Notes: generated from the letters alone by a model not told the origin. A stretch of DNA of 64,000 bases from Gemmatimonadota bacterium (GCA_947463135.1 CANHTA010000001.1:133842-197841); one strand, 5' to 3'; positions 44,405 to 53,534 are shown, numbered from the stretch's first letter. Translations and numbers: made by a program.

Positions 44405-45633
44405 CGGAAGCGGGCGAAGGCGCACCGGAGTTGACGTTCGGGACCGTCGAGCAGGCGTTGGCAGATATCGCGGCCGGCAAATTCATCATCGTAGCCGATG
44501 ACGAAGATCGCGAAAACGAAGGCGACCTCGTGTGCGGTGCCGAAATGGTCACGCCGGAAATGGTCAACTTCATGCTCGATGCCAAAGGCATGATCTGTCT
44601 GGCCATGGACAATGCGCTGGCGAATCATCTCGGACTCGAGATGCAGGTCGATGAGAACACCGAAGCCATGCACACCGCCTTTACCGTGAGCATCGACGCC
44701 GCGGCCAAGTACGGCGTCAGCACCGGTATCAGTGCGAGCGATCGCGCCACCACCATCCGTGTGGCGGTGGATCCCGCCAGCACGCGCGCCGATCTCCGCG
44801 TCCCGGGGCACATTCATCCCCTGCGCGCGCGCGATGGGGGCGTCTTGCAGCGCGTCGGGCACACGGAGGCCGCGGTCGATCTCGCACGGCTCGCGGGGCT
44901 GCGCCCGGCGGGCGTGATCTGTGAGATCCTGAATAGAGACGGTACCACGGCGCGTCGGCCGCAACTTGAGCAGTTCGCTAAAGCGCATGGGCTCACCTTT
45001 ATCACCATCGCGCAGCTGGTGGCGTATCGGCTCAAGCATGAGCGGCTGGTACACCGCGTGGCTGAGGCGCGCCTGCCCACGGATTTCGGCGAGTGGCGTA
45101 TCGTCGGCTACAAAAACGATGTCGACACACGCGAGCATCTCGCCATCTCCTACGGCGACGTGGCCGACGGAGAAGGGGTGTTGGTGCGCATGCATTCCAA
45201 GTGCCTCACCGGGGACGTGTTCCATTCGCGCCGCTGTGATTGTGGCTGGCAGCTGGAAACGGCGATGCAAATGATTCAGGCCGAGGGAAAAGGCGTTATT
45301 GTCTACCTTGATCAGGAAGGGCGTGGCATCGGCCTGCTCAACAAGCTCAAAGCGTACGAGCTGCAGGACAAAGGCGCCGATACCGTTGAAGCCAACGAGC
45401 AACTTGGTTTCAAAGACGATCTGCGCAATTACGGCATTGGTGCGCAGATCTTGCTCGATACTGGCGTGCGCTCCATTCGCGTACTCACCAACAATCCACG
45501 GAAGCTCGTGGGCCTCGACGGCTATGGTCTGATCCTCAAGGGTCGGGTCCGCATTGAGGCTCCCTCCACCGACGAAAACGCCTCGTATCTTGCCACGAAG
45601 CGCACGAAGCTCGGTCACCTGTTCGCACTCTGA
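44401..45633 (+). CDS. ribBA: DHBP synthase / GTP cyclohydrolase II
   Basis: A 410-residue bifunctional enzyme. The N-terminal part makes 3,4-dihydroxybutanone phosphate from ribulose 5-phosphate and has DDEDRENEGDLV and TGISASDRATTI; the C-terminal GTP cyclohydrolase II has the zinc-binding HSKCLTGDVFHSRRCDCG with three cysteines, and DQEGRGIGLLNKLKAYELQD. Both sites look intact, so it supplies both branches of riboflavin synthesis. The ATG overlaps the ribE stop (ATGA). Confidence 0.96.
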   Translation: MTEAGEGAPELTFGTVEQALADIAAGKFIIVADDEDRENEGDLVCGAEMVTPEMVNFMLDAKGMICLAMDNALANHLGLEMQVDENTEAMHTAFTVSIDAAAKYGVSTGISASDRATTIRVAVDPASTRADLRVPGHIHPLRARDGGVLQRVGHTEAAVDLARLAGLRPAGVICEILNRDGTTARRPQLEQFAKAHGLTFITIAQLVAYRLKHERLVHRVAEARLPTDFGEWRIVGYKNDVDTREHLAISYGDVADGEGVLVRMHSKCLTGDVFHSRRCDCGWQLETAMQMIQAEGKGVIVYLDQEGRGIGLLNKLKAYELQDKGADTVEANEQLGFKDDLRNYGIGAQILLDTGVRSIRVLTNNPRKLVGLDGYGLILKGRVRIEAPSTDENASYLATKRTKLGHLFAL

Positions 45634-45645
45634 GATGTATTCCTG

Positions 45646-46140
45646 ATGGCCGAGTTTACCGGTAGTCCGCGCGGAGAAGGTCGCCGCTTTGTCGTGGTGG
45701 CCAGTCGTTTTAACGAAGGCATCACCATGCCCCTCGCTGAAGGCGCGGTGGGCGCGTTGGTAGGGCAGGGCGTACGGTTTGAAGACATCGACGTGCTCTG
45801 GGTACCCGGCGCGTGGGAGATCCCCGTCGCGGTTCGCCGCGCCCTCGCCACGGAGCGCTACGACGCGGCCGTGGCCGTGGGCGCTGTGGTTCGCGGTGAT
45901 ACCCCGCATTTCGACATCGTGGCCGGCGAAACATCCCGTGGCCTTATGGATGCCATGCGCGATTTCGATGTGCCGGTCACCATGGGCGTGCTCACCACCA
46001 ACACCATGGAGCAGGCCGAAGCGCGCGCTGGCGGGGTCCATGGAAACAAGGGTGCCGAGGCGGCGATGGCCGCGCTCGAAATGCTCGATCTGTTTGATCA
46101 GGTCATGCCCCCCGATGAGTTTGAAGGGGAAGTCGAATGA
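45646..46140 (+). CDS. ribH: 6,7-dimethyl-8-ribityllumazine synthase
   Basis: A 164-residue enzyme that joins the two riboflavin branches; members form pentamers or 60-mer capsids. VVVASRFNEGITMPLAEGA is the substrate-binding start, WVPGAWEIPVAVRRAL and GAVVRGDTPHFDIVAGETSRG hold the phosphate and catalytic His region, and GVLTTNTMEQAEAR and GNKGAEAAMAALEM complete the family pattern. Twelve bases separate it from ribBA, and its stop overlaps nusB. Confidence 0.96.
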   Translation: MAEFTGSPRGEGRRFVVVASRFNEGITMPLAEGAVGALVGQGVRFEDIDVLWVPGAWEIPVAVRRALATERYDAAVAVGAVVRGDTPHFDIVAGETSRGLMDAMRDFDVPVTMGVLTTNTMEQAEARAGGVHGNKGAEAAMAALEMLDLFDQVMPPDEFEGEVE

Positions 46141-46655
46141 CCACCAACATCACGGATGATGCCTTTTGGGATACGCCCATCCAGGAACCGGTGGTGCCGC
46201 GAGTGGGCCGTCGCTCGCACGCCAATCGTGTGGCTGCGCGCGTGGAGCGACTCGAAACACGTGGCCGGGCCCGAGCGCTACAGGCGCTGTATGCCGCCGA
46301 CCTGCGCGACCTGACGCAGCTGCGCCGCATTGCCACCGGTGTCTTCGACGATCTGGCCGTTGAATCCGAGGAGCGCGTCTTCGCCTCGCGCCTGGTCGCC
46401 ACCGTGGCCGATAAAGGCGTCCGGCTCGATGCCGATCTCGCCAAAGTCACCAATAACTGGCGCCTGGAGCGACTCGGGGTCATCGAGCGCAGCGTGCTGC
46501 GCCTCGCAGCAGCGGAGTTGGACCGCGAGGAAACGCCGGTGAAGGTGGTGCTGCAGGAAGCCGTGCACCTCGCAGAACGCTATGGCACCCAGCGCAGTGC
46601 CCGTTTTGTGAACGGCGTGCTCGACGCCTATGCGCGTATGCTCGGGCGGTTGTGA
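46137..46655 (+). CDS. nusB: Transcription antitermination factor NusB
   Basis: A 172-residue all-helical RNA-binding protein acting with NusE in rRNA antitermination. An N-terminal extension of about 35 residues precedes the NusB fold with RARALQALYAADL; the second half has NWRLERLGVIERSVLRLAAAEL and VLQEAVHLAERYGTQRSARFVNGVLD, the best conserved part of the family. Pairing with ribH is a common bacterial arrangement. The ATG overlaps the ribH stop and the stop overlaps the next gene's GTG. Confidence 0.94.
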   Translation: MTTNITDDAFWDTPIQEPVVPRVGRRSHANRVAARVERLETRGRARALQALYAADLRDLTQLRRIATGVFDDLAVESEERVFASRLVATVADKGVRLDADLAKVTNNWRLERLGVIERSVLRLAAAELDREETPVKVVLQEAVHLAERYGTQRSARFVNGVLDAYARMLGRL

Positions 46656-47797
46656 ACGGGCTCGCCGCACGTCCGGGCGACCGGCTGCGGATCGCCGTGG
46701 TCAATTGGCAGTGCCGGGAGAATCCTCTCGCCGGTGGGGCCGAGATTCATTTGCATGAAATCTTCGGCCGGTTAGCAGCCCGTGGCCATCAGGTCACGCT
46801 ACTCTGCGGTGGCTGGCCGGGGTGTCCGCCGCACGCCGTGCTCGATGGCATCGAGGTGCATCGCGTTGGCACGCGGGCCACGTTCCCGCTCTTGGTGCGC
46901 CAGCACTGGCATACCCATCTGGCCCATCAGTCGTTTGATGTGCTGGTGGAGGATATCAACAAGGTGCCGGTGTTTACCCCGTGGTGGCAGGCGCCACCCG
47001 TCGTGGCGCTGGTACCGCACCTCTTTGGCGGCACCGCCTTCCAGGAACTGGCCGCGCCACTCGCCACCGCCGTCTGGTTGGCGGAGCGGCCGCTGCCGTG
47101 GGTGTACCGACGCTGTGCCTTTGAGGCGATCAGCGAGAGCACCCGTGATGATCTGGTGTCCCGAGGGATTGCCCGTGACCGCATTCGTGTCATTTTCCCA
47201 GGCATTGACACCCATATTTACACCCCTGACCCCGCTTTTCGCGCAGATCGTCCCGTTTTTGCCTACCTCGGCCGGCTCAAGAAATACAAAGGGGTCGATC
47301 TGGTGCTCCGTGCCTTCTCACAATGCGGCGTGCCAGACGCTACACTGGAAATTGCAGGGGCTGGCGAATTTCGTCCCGAACTGGAGCAATTGGCAGGAAC
47401 CCTTGGGGTGGCCTCGCGGGTACGGTTTTTAGGGCGAGTGGACGAGACTCAAAAGTGCGCCCTGCTGCGACGGGCTTGGGCATTTGTCTTTGCATCACCG
47501 AAGGAAGGATGGGGGATCACGAATCTCGAGGCAGCGGCAAGCGGAACTCCGGTCATCGCGTCGAATTCTCCGGGGATTCGCGAGTCGGTACGGCACGGTG
47601 AGACGGGCTTTCTTGTGCCGCACGGGAACGTAGCTGCCATGGCCGAGTCGATGCGGTACCTCAGCGGCGAGCGAGCGCTCGTCGAACGCCTGGGGATCGC
47701 GGCGCGGCGTTTTGCCGAGGCATTTACCTGGGACAACGCCGCTACTGAGACTGAAGCTCACCTCCGCGAGGTGGTGAGCAAGGAGGAAGGTCGCTAA
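46652..47797 (+). CDS. GT4-type glycosyltransferase
   Basis: A 381-residue GT-B fold enzyme. The N-terminal domain has the glycine-rich acceptor loop NPLAGGAEIHLHEI; the C-terminal domain has YLGRLKKYKGVDLVLRAF and the E-x7-E type motif in EGWGITNLEAAASGTPVIAS. It most likely adds a sugar from a nucleotide-sugar donor to a lipid or polysaccharide at the membrane. Donor and acceptor cannot be deduced, and no other envelope-sugar gene is nearby. The GTG overlaps the nusB stop. Confidence 0.88.
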   Translation: MNGLAARPGDRLRIAVVNWQCRENPLAGGAEIHLHEIFGRLAARGHQVTLLCGGWPGCPPHAVLDGIEVHRVGTRATFPLLVRQHWHTHLAHQSFDVLVEDINKVPVFTPWWQAPPVVALVPHLFGGTAFQELAAPLATAVWLAERPLPWVYRRCAFEAISESTRDDLVSRGIARDRIRVIFPGIDTHIYTPDPAFRADRPVFAYLGRLKKYKGVDLVLRAFSQCGVPDATLEIAGAGEFRPELEQLAGTLGVASRVRFLGRVDETQKCALLRRAWAFVFASPKEGWGITNLEAAASGTPVIASNSPGIRESVRHGETGFLVPHGNVAAMAESMRYLSGERALVERLGIAARRFAEAFTWDNAATETEAHLREVVSKEEGR

Positions 47798-48108
47798 TGG
47801 AGATCATCCTGCACGCGCACCATGCCGACGTCACGGAATCGCTCCGGGCACAGGCCGAAGCTGCTGTCATCCGCCTTGCCAAACGCGTGCATCGCGTTGC
47901 CTCCGCCGTCGTGCGGTTCGTGGGCGACGGGGATACCCGACGGGTCGAGATCGTGCTGCAACGCGCACGCTCCCGCGAACTCTTTGTCCATGCCGATGCG
48001 CGTGCCTTTGCCCCGGCGCTCAGCGCCGCCGTGCACCGGCTCGAGAGTCAGGTCGCTCGCGTACGCCGCTCGCGACGCGTACCAGACCACGGAGACCGCA
48101 CCGGGTGA
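47797..48108 (+). CDS. hpf: Short ribosome hibernation-promoting factor
   Basis: A 103-residue protein of the HPF/YfiA (sigma54 modulation) family, which binds the small ribosomal subunit in slow growth. MEIILHAHHADVTESLRAQAEAAV matches the family start (first 20 residues are the diagnostic part), and VEIVLQRARSRELFVHADARAF forms the later strands. It is the short type without the dimerising C-terminal domain. The ATG shares a base with the glycosyltransferase stop and its stop overlaps hprK, an arrangement like the rpoN-hpf-PTS clusters of other bacteria but without rpoN. Confidence 0.85.
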   Translation: MEIILHAHHADVTESLRAQAEAAVIRLAKRVHRVASAVVRFVGDGDTRRVEIVLQRARSRELFVHADARAFAPALSAAVHRLESQVARVRRSRRVPDHGDRTG

Positions 48109-49079
48109 GTCGACGCCTCACAGTGGGCATGCTCTTCGAACGGATGAAGGATCCGCTCGAACTGGAGCTGCTGGGGTCGGCCTCCGGTCTCGAACGTGAG
48201 ATCACGAGCCCCGAGGCGTCAAGCCCGGGGCTCGTACTCGCCGGCTATCTCAATCGCTTTCCGTATCAGCGCATTCAGGTGCTCGGCGAAACCGAGATCA
48301 CCTACCTGCAGTCCCTCGGCGTTGACGCGCGCACCACCTATCTCGAGCAGTTTTTCGGCTTTCCGATTCCGTGCGCCTTTATCTCGAAGCAGCTCGATCC
48401 GCCGGCACCGTTGTTGGAGCTCGCCGAGGCCGCCGGGATCGCCATTTTGCGTTCACGACTCAAAACGGCCGAGTTCTATCGCCTCATCAAGCCGTATCTG
48501 GCCGAACAGTTTGCACCCACCACCACAATGCACGGCTCGCTGGCCGACGTGTACGGGGTGGGGCTGTTTTTCACGGGCAAGAGCGGCATCGGGAAGTCCG
48601 AGTGTGTCCTCGATCTTGTGGAGCGCGGACATCGCTTGGTCGCTGACGACCTGGTGTTCGTGTCACGGCGCGGCAACGATGTGCTCATTGGCAAAGGGCA
48701 TGAGCTGCAGCGACACTTTATGGAAATCCGGGGCGTTGGGCTGCTCGACGTGCCGGCCATCTTCGGCATTCATGCCGTGCGTCAGCAGAAGCGATTGGAG
48801 GTGGTGGTGGTGCTGGAGGAGTGGGACGCCGACGCCGCCATCGATCGCACCGGGCTCGATGTGCAAACGCAGGACATCTTGGGGGTCGAGGTCCCGAAGA
48901 TCACTGTGCACCTCAACCCCGGCAAAAACATCACCGTGATCGCCGAAGTCATCGCCATGAACCATCTCTTGCGGTATTATCGCGGGTATGATTCGGCCAC
49001 GGCGTTCAATGAGCGGCTCATTGGCCAGATGCGCCGCACCTCGGATGTTCAGCGCTACCTGCAAGAGGATGATGAGTGA
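48105..49079 (+). CDS. hprK: HPr kinase/phosphorylase
   Basis: A 324-residue regulator that phosphorylates and dephosphorylates HPr at Ser46. The N-terminal MurF-like domain is followed by the catalytic domain with H143 (TMHGSL), the P-loop GKSGIGKS at 158-165, the Asp pair at 181-182 and the signature MEIRGVGLLDVPAIFG from residue 206. The GTG start overlaps hpf. Its presence with an HPr that has Ser46 means carbon-dependent signalling is likely, though no CcpA is in the window. Confidence 0.95.
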   Translation: MSRRLTVGMLFERMKDPLELELLGSASGLEREITSPEASSPGLVLAGYLNRFPYQRIQVLGETEITYLQSLGVDARTTYLEQFFGFPIPCAFISKQLDPPAPLLELAEAAGIAILRSRLKTAEFYRLIKPYLAEQFAPTTTMHGSLADVYGVGLFFTGKSGIGKSECVLDLVERGHRLVADDLVFVSRRGNDVLIGKGHELQRHFMEIRGVGLLDVPAIFGIHAVRQQKRLEVVVVLEEWDADAAIDRTGLDVQTQDILGVEVPKITVHLNPGKNITVIAEVIAMNHLLRYYRGYDSATAFNERLIGQMRRTSDVQRYLQEDDE

Positions 49080-49515
49080 TACAGAGGATCGTCTGAACGG
49101 CGCGACCGAGACCGGCGAGGGAACGACGGTCGCGCCGGCCACCGTCCGTGCCGTTGTGGCCGGTCATGGATCCTTTGCCAGCGGGATGATCTCCGCCGTC
49201 GAACAGATTACCGGCCGGGGGGCGTCCTTTTTGGCGATGTCCAACACGGGGCTGTGTCTCGACGACATTCAGGGCGCGCTGGTCCAGGCGCTCGATCACA
49301 CCGGTGTGCGCGTCATCTTTACCGATCTCCCCGCCGGTAGCTGCACCATGGCCGTTCGTCGTATGATCCGCGCCCGCCCAGGGGTCGTGCTCGTTACCGG
49401 TACCAACTTGGCGTTACTTCTCGACTTCGCGATGCAGGACTCCGCTGATCCCCTCGTGGCACTCAATACGGCCCTTGAGCGCGGCCGCGCCTCGATGGCC
49501 GTGCACGGCGCCTGA
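49072..49515 (+). CDS. PTS mannose-type EIIA component
   Basis: A 147-residue cytoplasmic phosphocarrier of the mannose class. After a 25-residue variable leader, VVAGHGSFASGMISAVEQITG holds the phosphorylated His (H32), followed by the FTDLPAGSCTMAVRRM region and VVLVTGTNLALLL. The ATG at 49072 lies within the last codons of hprK; an adjacent ATG at 49069 is equally possible. Its size corresponds to a free EIIA rather than the fused EIIAB of enteric bacteria. Confidence 0.88.
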   Translation: MSDTEDRLNGATETGEGTTVAPATVRAVVAGHGSFASGMISAVEQITGRGASFLAMSNTGLCLDDIQGALVQALDHTGVRVIFTDLPAGSCTMAVRRMIRARPGVVLVTGTNLALLLDFAMQDSADPLVALNTALERGRASMAVHGA

Positions 49516-49519
49516 ACCG

Positions 49520-50014
49520 ATGCCGATTGCACTGTACCGTATCGACGACCGGCTTATTCACGGTCAGGTCGTGGTTGGGTGGGGACAGCCGCTTGAGCTC
49601 CGCTTCATTGTGCTGGTGGATGACGAAGTGGCCGCCAGCGAGTGGGAGCAGGAGCTCTACCGGATGGGGGTCCCCCCCGACATGACCGTGTACTTCCTCA
49701 CGGTTGCCGCCGCCGCCACGCAGCTCCCGCAGCTCCATCAGCGCCCCGACGCGGGCATTGTGCTCGTAGGTGACATCGGCACCATGGGGCGCCTCGTCGC
49801 GCAAGCCAATGGCCAAGTCCGCGCCGTCAACGTGGGTGGTGTGCATCATGCCCCCGGGCGTGTGCAGCGACTCCGCTTTGTCTTTCTGGCGCCGGCAGAA
49901 GAGCAGGGGCTGCGTGACATCGCCGCGCTGGGGGTTGAGGTGTCTGCTCAAGATGTACCCGGTGCGCGCCCCGTGCCGCTGGCCGAACTGCTGGCATCCA
50001 CCACAGGCGCCTGA
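49520..50014 (+). CDS. PTS mannose-type EIIB component
   Basis: A 164-residue cytoplasmic phosphocarrier. The family start ALYRIDDRLIHGQVVVGWG contains the phosphorylated His (H14); VLVDDEVAASEWEQELYRM follows. It receives phosphate from EIIA and passes it to the incoming sugar through EIIC/EIID. Four bases separate it from EIIA and its stop shares a base with the EIIC start. Confidence 0.92.
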   Translation: MPIALYRIDDRLIHGQVVVGWGQPLELRFIVLVDDEVAASEWEQELYRMGVPPDMTVYFLTVAAAATQLPQLHQRPDAGIVLVGDIGTMGRLVAQANGQVRAVNVGGVHHAPGRVQRLRFVFLAPAEEQGLRDIAALGVEVSAQDVPGARPVPLAELLASTTGA

Positions 50015-50730
50015 TGGCCACTCCCGCGTGGTGGCTTGACGTCCTGCCGCTCTCGCTCCTGGCCGGAGTAGCGGGCCTCGACGTGGTCAGCTTTCCGCAG
50101 GCCATGATCTCGCGCCCCATCGTGGCCGCGACGCTTGGTGGCGCGCTCCTGGGCGCGCCGGTGGCCGGTCTCGTCTGTGGCGCCGCGCTGGAATGTCTCG
50201 CGTTGGAGGCCATGCCGGTCGGTGCCTCCCGGTATCCGGAGTGGGGTAGCGCGTCGGTGGTCGCCGGCGCCGTGGCGGCGACTGGCGCTCCCACCGGCAC
50301 CACCGCGATGCCCCTTGCCGCCTCCTTCGCGGTGGCGGTGGCCGTGGGCATCGCCACCGCGTACCTCGGTGGGCTTACCATGATCAAACAGCGACAGATC
50401 ATCGCCGGCTTCGCCCGCCCGCGCCTCAACGAGCTCGCCGCTGGAAATCGGCACACCGTGGTGGGACTACAGCTGTTCGGCCTCACCCTCGATCTCGTCA
50501 GGGCCGCGCTCCTGGGCGCCTGTGCCTTCATCCCGGCGCATCTCGTGGCCGAAGGGGTTACCGAGCGCTGGAGTATCCCGGAAGAGCTCTCGCGGGCCGT
50601 CGTGGTCACCTGCGTCGCCGCCGTGGCCGCGGCGTCGGTCTGGAAGGACTTCCACGCCATCAACGGCACCCGTCGCCTCTTTCTGCTCTCGCTCGCGCTG
50701 GGCACGCTCATGGTGGTCCTCGGTGCCTGA
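50014..50730 (+). CDS. PTS mannose-type EIIC permease
   Basis: A 238-residue inner-membrane protein with about six hydrophobic segments. LDVVSFPQAMISRPIVAATLGG and ALECLALEAMPVGASRYPEWG correspond to the conserved substrate-binding regions of EIIC-Man. With EIID it forms the channel. The sugar cannot be read from sequence. The stop overlaps the EIID GTG by eight bases. Confidence 0.88.
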   Translation: MATPAWWLDVLPLSLLAGVAGLDVVSFPQAMISRPIVAATLGGALLGAPVAGLVCGAALECLALEAMPVGASRYPEWGSASVVAGAVAATGAPTGTTAMPLAASFAVAVAVGIATAYLGGLTMIKQRQIIAGFARPRLNELAAGNRHTVVGLQLFGLTLDLVRAALLGACAFIPAHLVAEGVTERWSIPEELSRAVVVTCVAAVAAASVWKDFHAINGTRRLFLLSLALGTLMVVLGA

Positions 50731-51502
50731 CGACGTCCTGCCACCGCGACCCATGCCCGCCGGCCTGCGGTTGTCCATGTTCCTGCGCTGCCTCGCCATC
50801 CAAGGCTCGTGGAACTACGAGATCCTCGTTGGCAACGGCGTGGGCTTCTGCGTGGAACCTGCGCTGCGTCTGCTCCCCGGCGGCGTGAACGGCGTGGCAT
50901 ACCGCGAGGCGTTGGCGCGGCAATCGGTGTATTTCAACGCGCACCCCTATCTCGCGGCACTGGCCATCGGGGCACTGGCACGGGTCGAGGTGGAGCAGGT
51001 CGCCCCGCCACGCATCGTGCGGTTTCGTACCGCCCTCTGCGGACCGCTCGGCAGCGTAGGCGATCGACTGGTGTGGGCCGCATGGCTCCCCGCCTGCTCA
51101 CTGGTGGCCCTGTTGCTCTTTGGTCTCGGCGCCTCGGCGCTCTCCGTTGTGTTGGCCTTTCTCCTGCTCTACAACACGGGTCACGTGGGGCTGCGCGCGT
51201 GGGGCCTCCACGCCGGATGGCGCCACGGGATGCGGGTGGCCACCGCCCTCGGCCATCCGGTCTTGCAACACGGTCCTCGCTACATTGGACTGGTCTCCGC
51301 GGTGTTGGGCGGTCTTGCGCTGCCCCTCGCGGTTCATCGCGCAATCGGTGCTCCTGCGCCGCTGGCGCTCATCCCCATGGGCGTGGCGGTTGTCACCCCC
51401 TTGCTGGCCATGCTCCTCGTGCGATTACAGGGGCGCGCCGAGGGATGGCGTGTAGTCCTGTTCCTGCTCGCGGCCTTCGTCCTCTACTCGGTGGTGCGGT
51501 AA
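50723..51502 (+). CDS. PTS mannose-type EIID component
   Basis: A 259-residue inner-membrane partner of EIIC. The start MFLRCLAIQGSWNYE and GVGFCVEPALRLLPGG match EIID-Man, YFNAHPYLAALAIGALA and RTALCGPLGSVGDRLVWAAW follow, and the C-terminal third is strongly hydrophobic. GTG 50723 is used; ATG 50753 is an alternative that keeps all conserved parts. The stop shares a base with the HPr start. Confidence 0.88.
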   Translation: MPDDVLPPRPMPAGLRLSMFLRCLAIQGSWNYEILVGNGVGFCVEPALRLLPGGVNGVAYREALARQSVYFNAHPYLAALAIGALARVEVEQVAPPRIVRFRTALCGPLGSVGDRLVWAAWLPACSLVALLLFGLGASALSVVLAFLLLYNTGHVGLRAWGLHAGWRHGMRVATALGHPVLQHGPRYIGLVSAVLGGLALPLAVHRAIGAPAPLALIPMGVAVVTPLLAMLLVRLQGRAEGWRVVLFLLAAFVLYSVVR

Positions 51503-51768
51503 TGGCTGAACGATCGGTGCAAATCGTCAATAAGCATGGACTTCATGCCCGCCCGGCGGCGGAAATGGTGAAGGCAGCCTCTCGGTTTAAGAGCGACATC
51601 ACCATTTCGCGCGATGACCTCGAAGTGAATGGCAAGAGTATCATGGGGGTCATGATGCTCGCGGCCGAGCACGGGGCCATCATTACGCTGCGCGCTTCAG
51701 GGCCCGACGCCGATCACGCGCTCGACGCGTTGGCCGCTCTCGTCGCGGCGCGGTTCGGAGAAAGCTGA
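51502..51768 (+). CDS. ptsH: Phosphocarrier protein HPr
   Basis: An 88-residue phosphocarrier. H15 in NKHGLHARPAA is the site phosphorylated by EI, and S46 in NGKSIMGVMML is the regulatory site for HprK; both are in the canonical positions and context. The ATG overlaps the EIID stop by one base and the last base of its stop is the first base of the EI start. Confidence 0.96.
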   Translation: MAERSVQIVNKHGLHARPAAEMVKAASRFKSDITISRDDLEVNGKSIMGVMMLAAEHGAIITLRASGPDADHALDALAALVAARFGES

Positions 51769-53534
51769 TGCAGTCCGTGCTCCGCGGCATTCCCGCGTCA
51801 CCGGGCATTGTCGTCGGACCAGTGCATTTGCTGCGGTGGGAGGTGCCCGAAGTCCGGCATCGCCTCATCGACGATGGGGCCATTGACGCGGAAATCGCGC
51901 GCTTACGCGACGCGTTCGCCCGCGCCCGTGATCGCCTCCGGAATCTGCGGGCACGGGCGGAGCAACAGGTGGGGCCGGAAGAGGCGGCAATCTTCGATGT
52001 GCAGATCTCCATTCTCGATGATGGCGAACTCACACGCGGTACCGAAGCGCTCATCCGTCAAAATCTCGGCGCGGAGAAAGCGTTCGATATCATGCTGCTG
52101 GAGTGGCGACAGCACTTCGCGCGGCACAGTGCGCCCATGCTCCGGGAAAAGGTCGGCGATCTGATGGATGTGCACATTCGCGTGCTCTCCATCTTGCTCG
52201 ACCTCCCGGATCATGATCCCGTGGACGTGCCGCCCGGTGCGAATGCGATTCTGGTCACGCACGACCTCACGCCGTCGCTCACCATGCAGCTCGATCGCAG
52301 CTGTATCGCCGCCATCGCCACGGAAGCCGGGACGGCAACCGCGCACGTGGCTATTCTCGCGCGCTCGCTCGGACTGCCGGCGGTGGTGGGCCTGCGCAAT
52401 GCGCTGTCATTTCTCGCGCCGGGGCAAACCGCCATTCTCGATGGCGCCGAGGGCACGCTGCTCATTGCGCCCTCGGAGCACGAGATTGAAGACGCGCGAC
52501 TGCGCGTGCAGCAGGAAGCCGGACGCGAAGGGGTACTGCGCGAAATCGCGCACAGTGAGGCGATCACCCCCGATGGCGTGCGCTTGGTCATTCGCGCCAA
52601 TGTCGATCTTCCGGAGGAAGCCGAACTGGGGGCCACCTGCGGGGCCGATGGGGTGGGGCTGATGCGTACGGAGTTCCTCGTGGTGGGTCGTGCCACCATG
52701 CCCGATGAGGAAGAGCAGTACAAAGCCTACAAGAAAGTCATCCAGGCGTTTGGGGCGCGACCCGTCATCATCCGCACCTTCGATGTGGGCGGTGACAAGC
52801 TCCCCGTTGGTGGCTTTCCCACTGAGGCGAATCCGTTTCTCGGGTGGCGCGCGATCCGCATGTGTCTCGATGAGCGTGATCTGTTCAAAACGCAGCTGCG
52901 GGCCCTCCTGCGCGCCGGCGTTCATGGGGACCTGCGGATCATGCTCCCGTTGGTGGTCACCGTGGATGAGGTGCGGGAAACGCGCCAGCTCATTGACGAA
53001 GCCGTGGCCGAGCTGGCGGAACGCCACGTGCCCTTCCGGGCCGATGTCCCGTTGGGGGTGATGATCGAAACACCGGCCGCCGCGATTGCCTGCGACACGC
53101 TGGTACGCGATGTCGACTTCTTCAGCATCGGCTCTAACGATCTCGTGCAGTACACGCTGGCCGTGGACCGTGGCAATGCCAACCTCGCCCCCCGCTTCAC
53201 CCCGTTCCATCCGGCCGTGCTACGCCTCATTGCACAGGTGCAGTCCACCGGGGCGGCACATGGCATCGACGTGTGCGTCTGCGGGGAGATGGGTTCGCAG
53301 CCGTTGGCCGTTTTTGCCCTCATGGGCCTTGGCATTCGTCAGCTCAGCGTGGCCCCGCGCGCTGTGGGCGAAGTAAAACGCGTCATTCGCAGCGTGCGCA
53401 TGGCGGCGGCCCAGGACGCGGCCCAGGCGGCGTTGGCGGCCGGGACGGCGCGCGAGGCAGAAACCCTGCTGCGCCGGCGCTTGCGCACCGAGCTTGACGC
53501 CGCTGCCCGGGTGGATGGGTTGCCGGTGCTGTGA
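51768..53534 (+). CDS. ptsI: PTS enzyme I
   Basis: A 588-residue phosphoenolpyruvate-protein phosphotransferase. The phosphorylated His is H193 in TATAHVAILARSLGLPAVVG, where most enzymes have GGxTSH; the C-terminal PEP-binding barrel has GVGLMRTEFLV, RTFDVGGDKLP, IMLPLVVTVDEV and FFSIGSNDLVQYTLAVDRGN, and the CVCGEMGS motif with its acid-base cysteine. Both halves appear intact. It is the last gene of the nineteen-gene run; 58 bases follow before metK. Confidence 0.95.
   Translation: MQSVLRGIPASPGIVVGPVHLLRWEVPEVRHRLIDDGAIDAEIARLRDAFARARDRLRNLRARAEQQVGPEEAAIFDVQISILDDGELTRGTEALIRQNLGAEKAFDIMLLEWRQHFARHSAPMLREKVGDLMDVHIRVLSILLDLPDHDPVDVPPGANAILVTHDLTPSLTMQLDRSCIAAIATEAGTATAHVAILARSLGLPAVVGLRNALSFLAPGQTAILDGAEGTLLIAPSEHEIEDARLRVQQEAGREGVLREIAHSEAITPDGVRLVIRANVDLPEEAELGATCGADGVGLMRTEFLVVGRATMPDEEEQYKAYKKVIQAFGARPVIIRTFDVGGDKLPVGGFPTEANPFLGWRAIRMCLDERDLFKTQLRALLRAGVHGDLRIMLPLVVTVDEVRETRQLIDEAVAELAERHVPFRADVPLGVMIETPAAAIACDTLVRDVDFFSIGSNDLVQYTLAVDRGNANLAPRFTPFHPAVLRLIAQVQSTGAAHGIDVCVCGEMGSQPLAVFALMGLGIRQLSVAPRAVGEVKRVIRSVRMAAAQDAAQAALAAGTAREAETLLRRRLRTELDAAARVDGLPVL

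Noticed and set aside
44254..46041. 595-codon open frame on the minus strand opposite ribBA and ribH
   Set aside because: It lies antisense to two certain genes and has histidine- and arginine-rich low-information sequence typical of a shadow frame.
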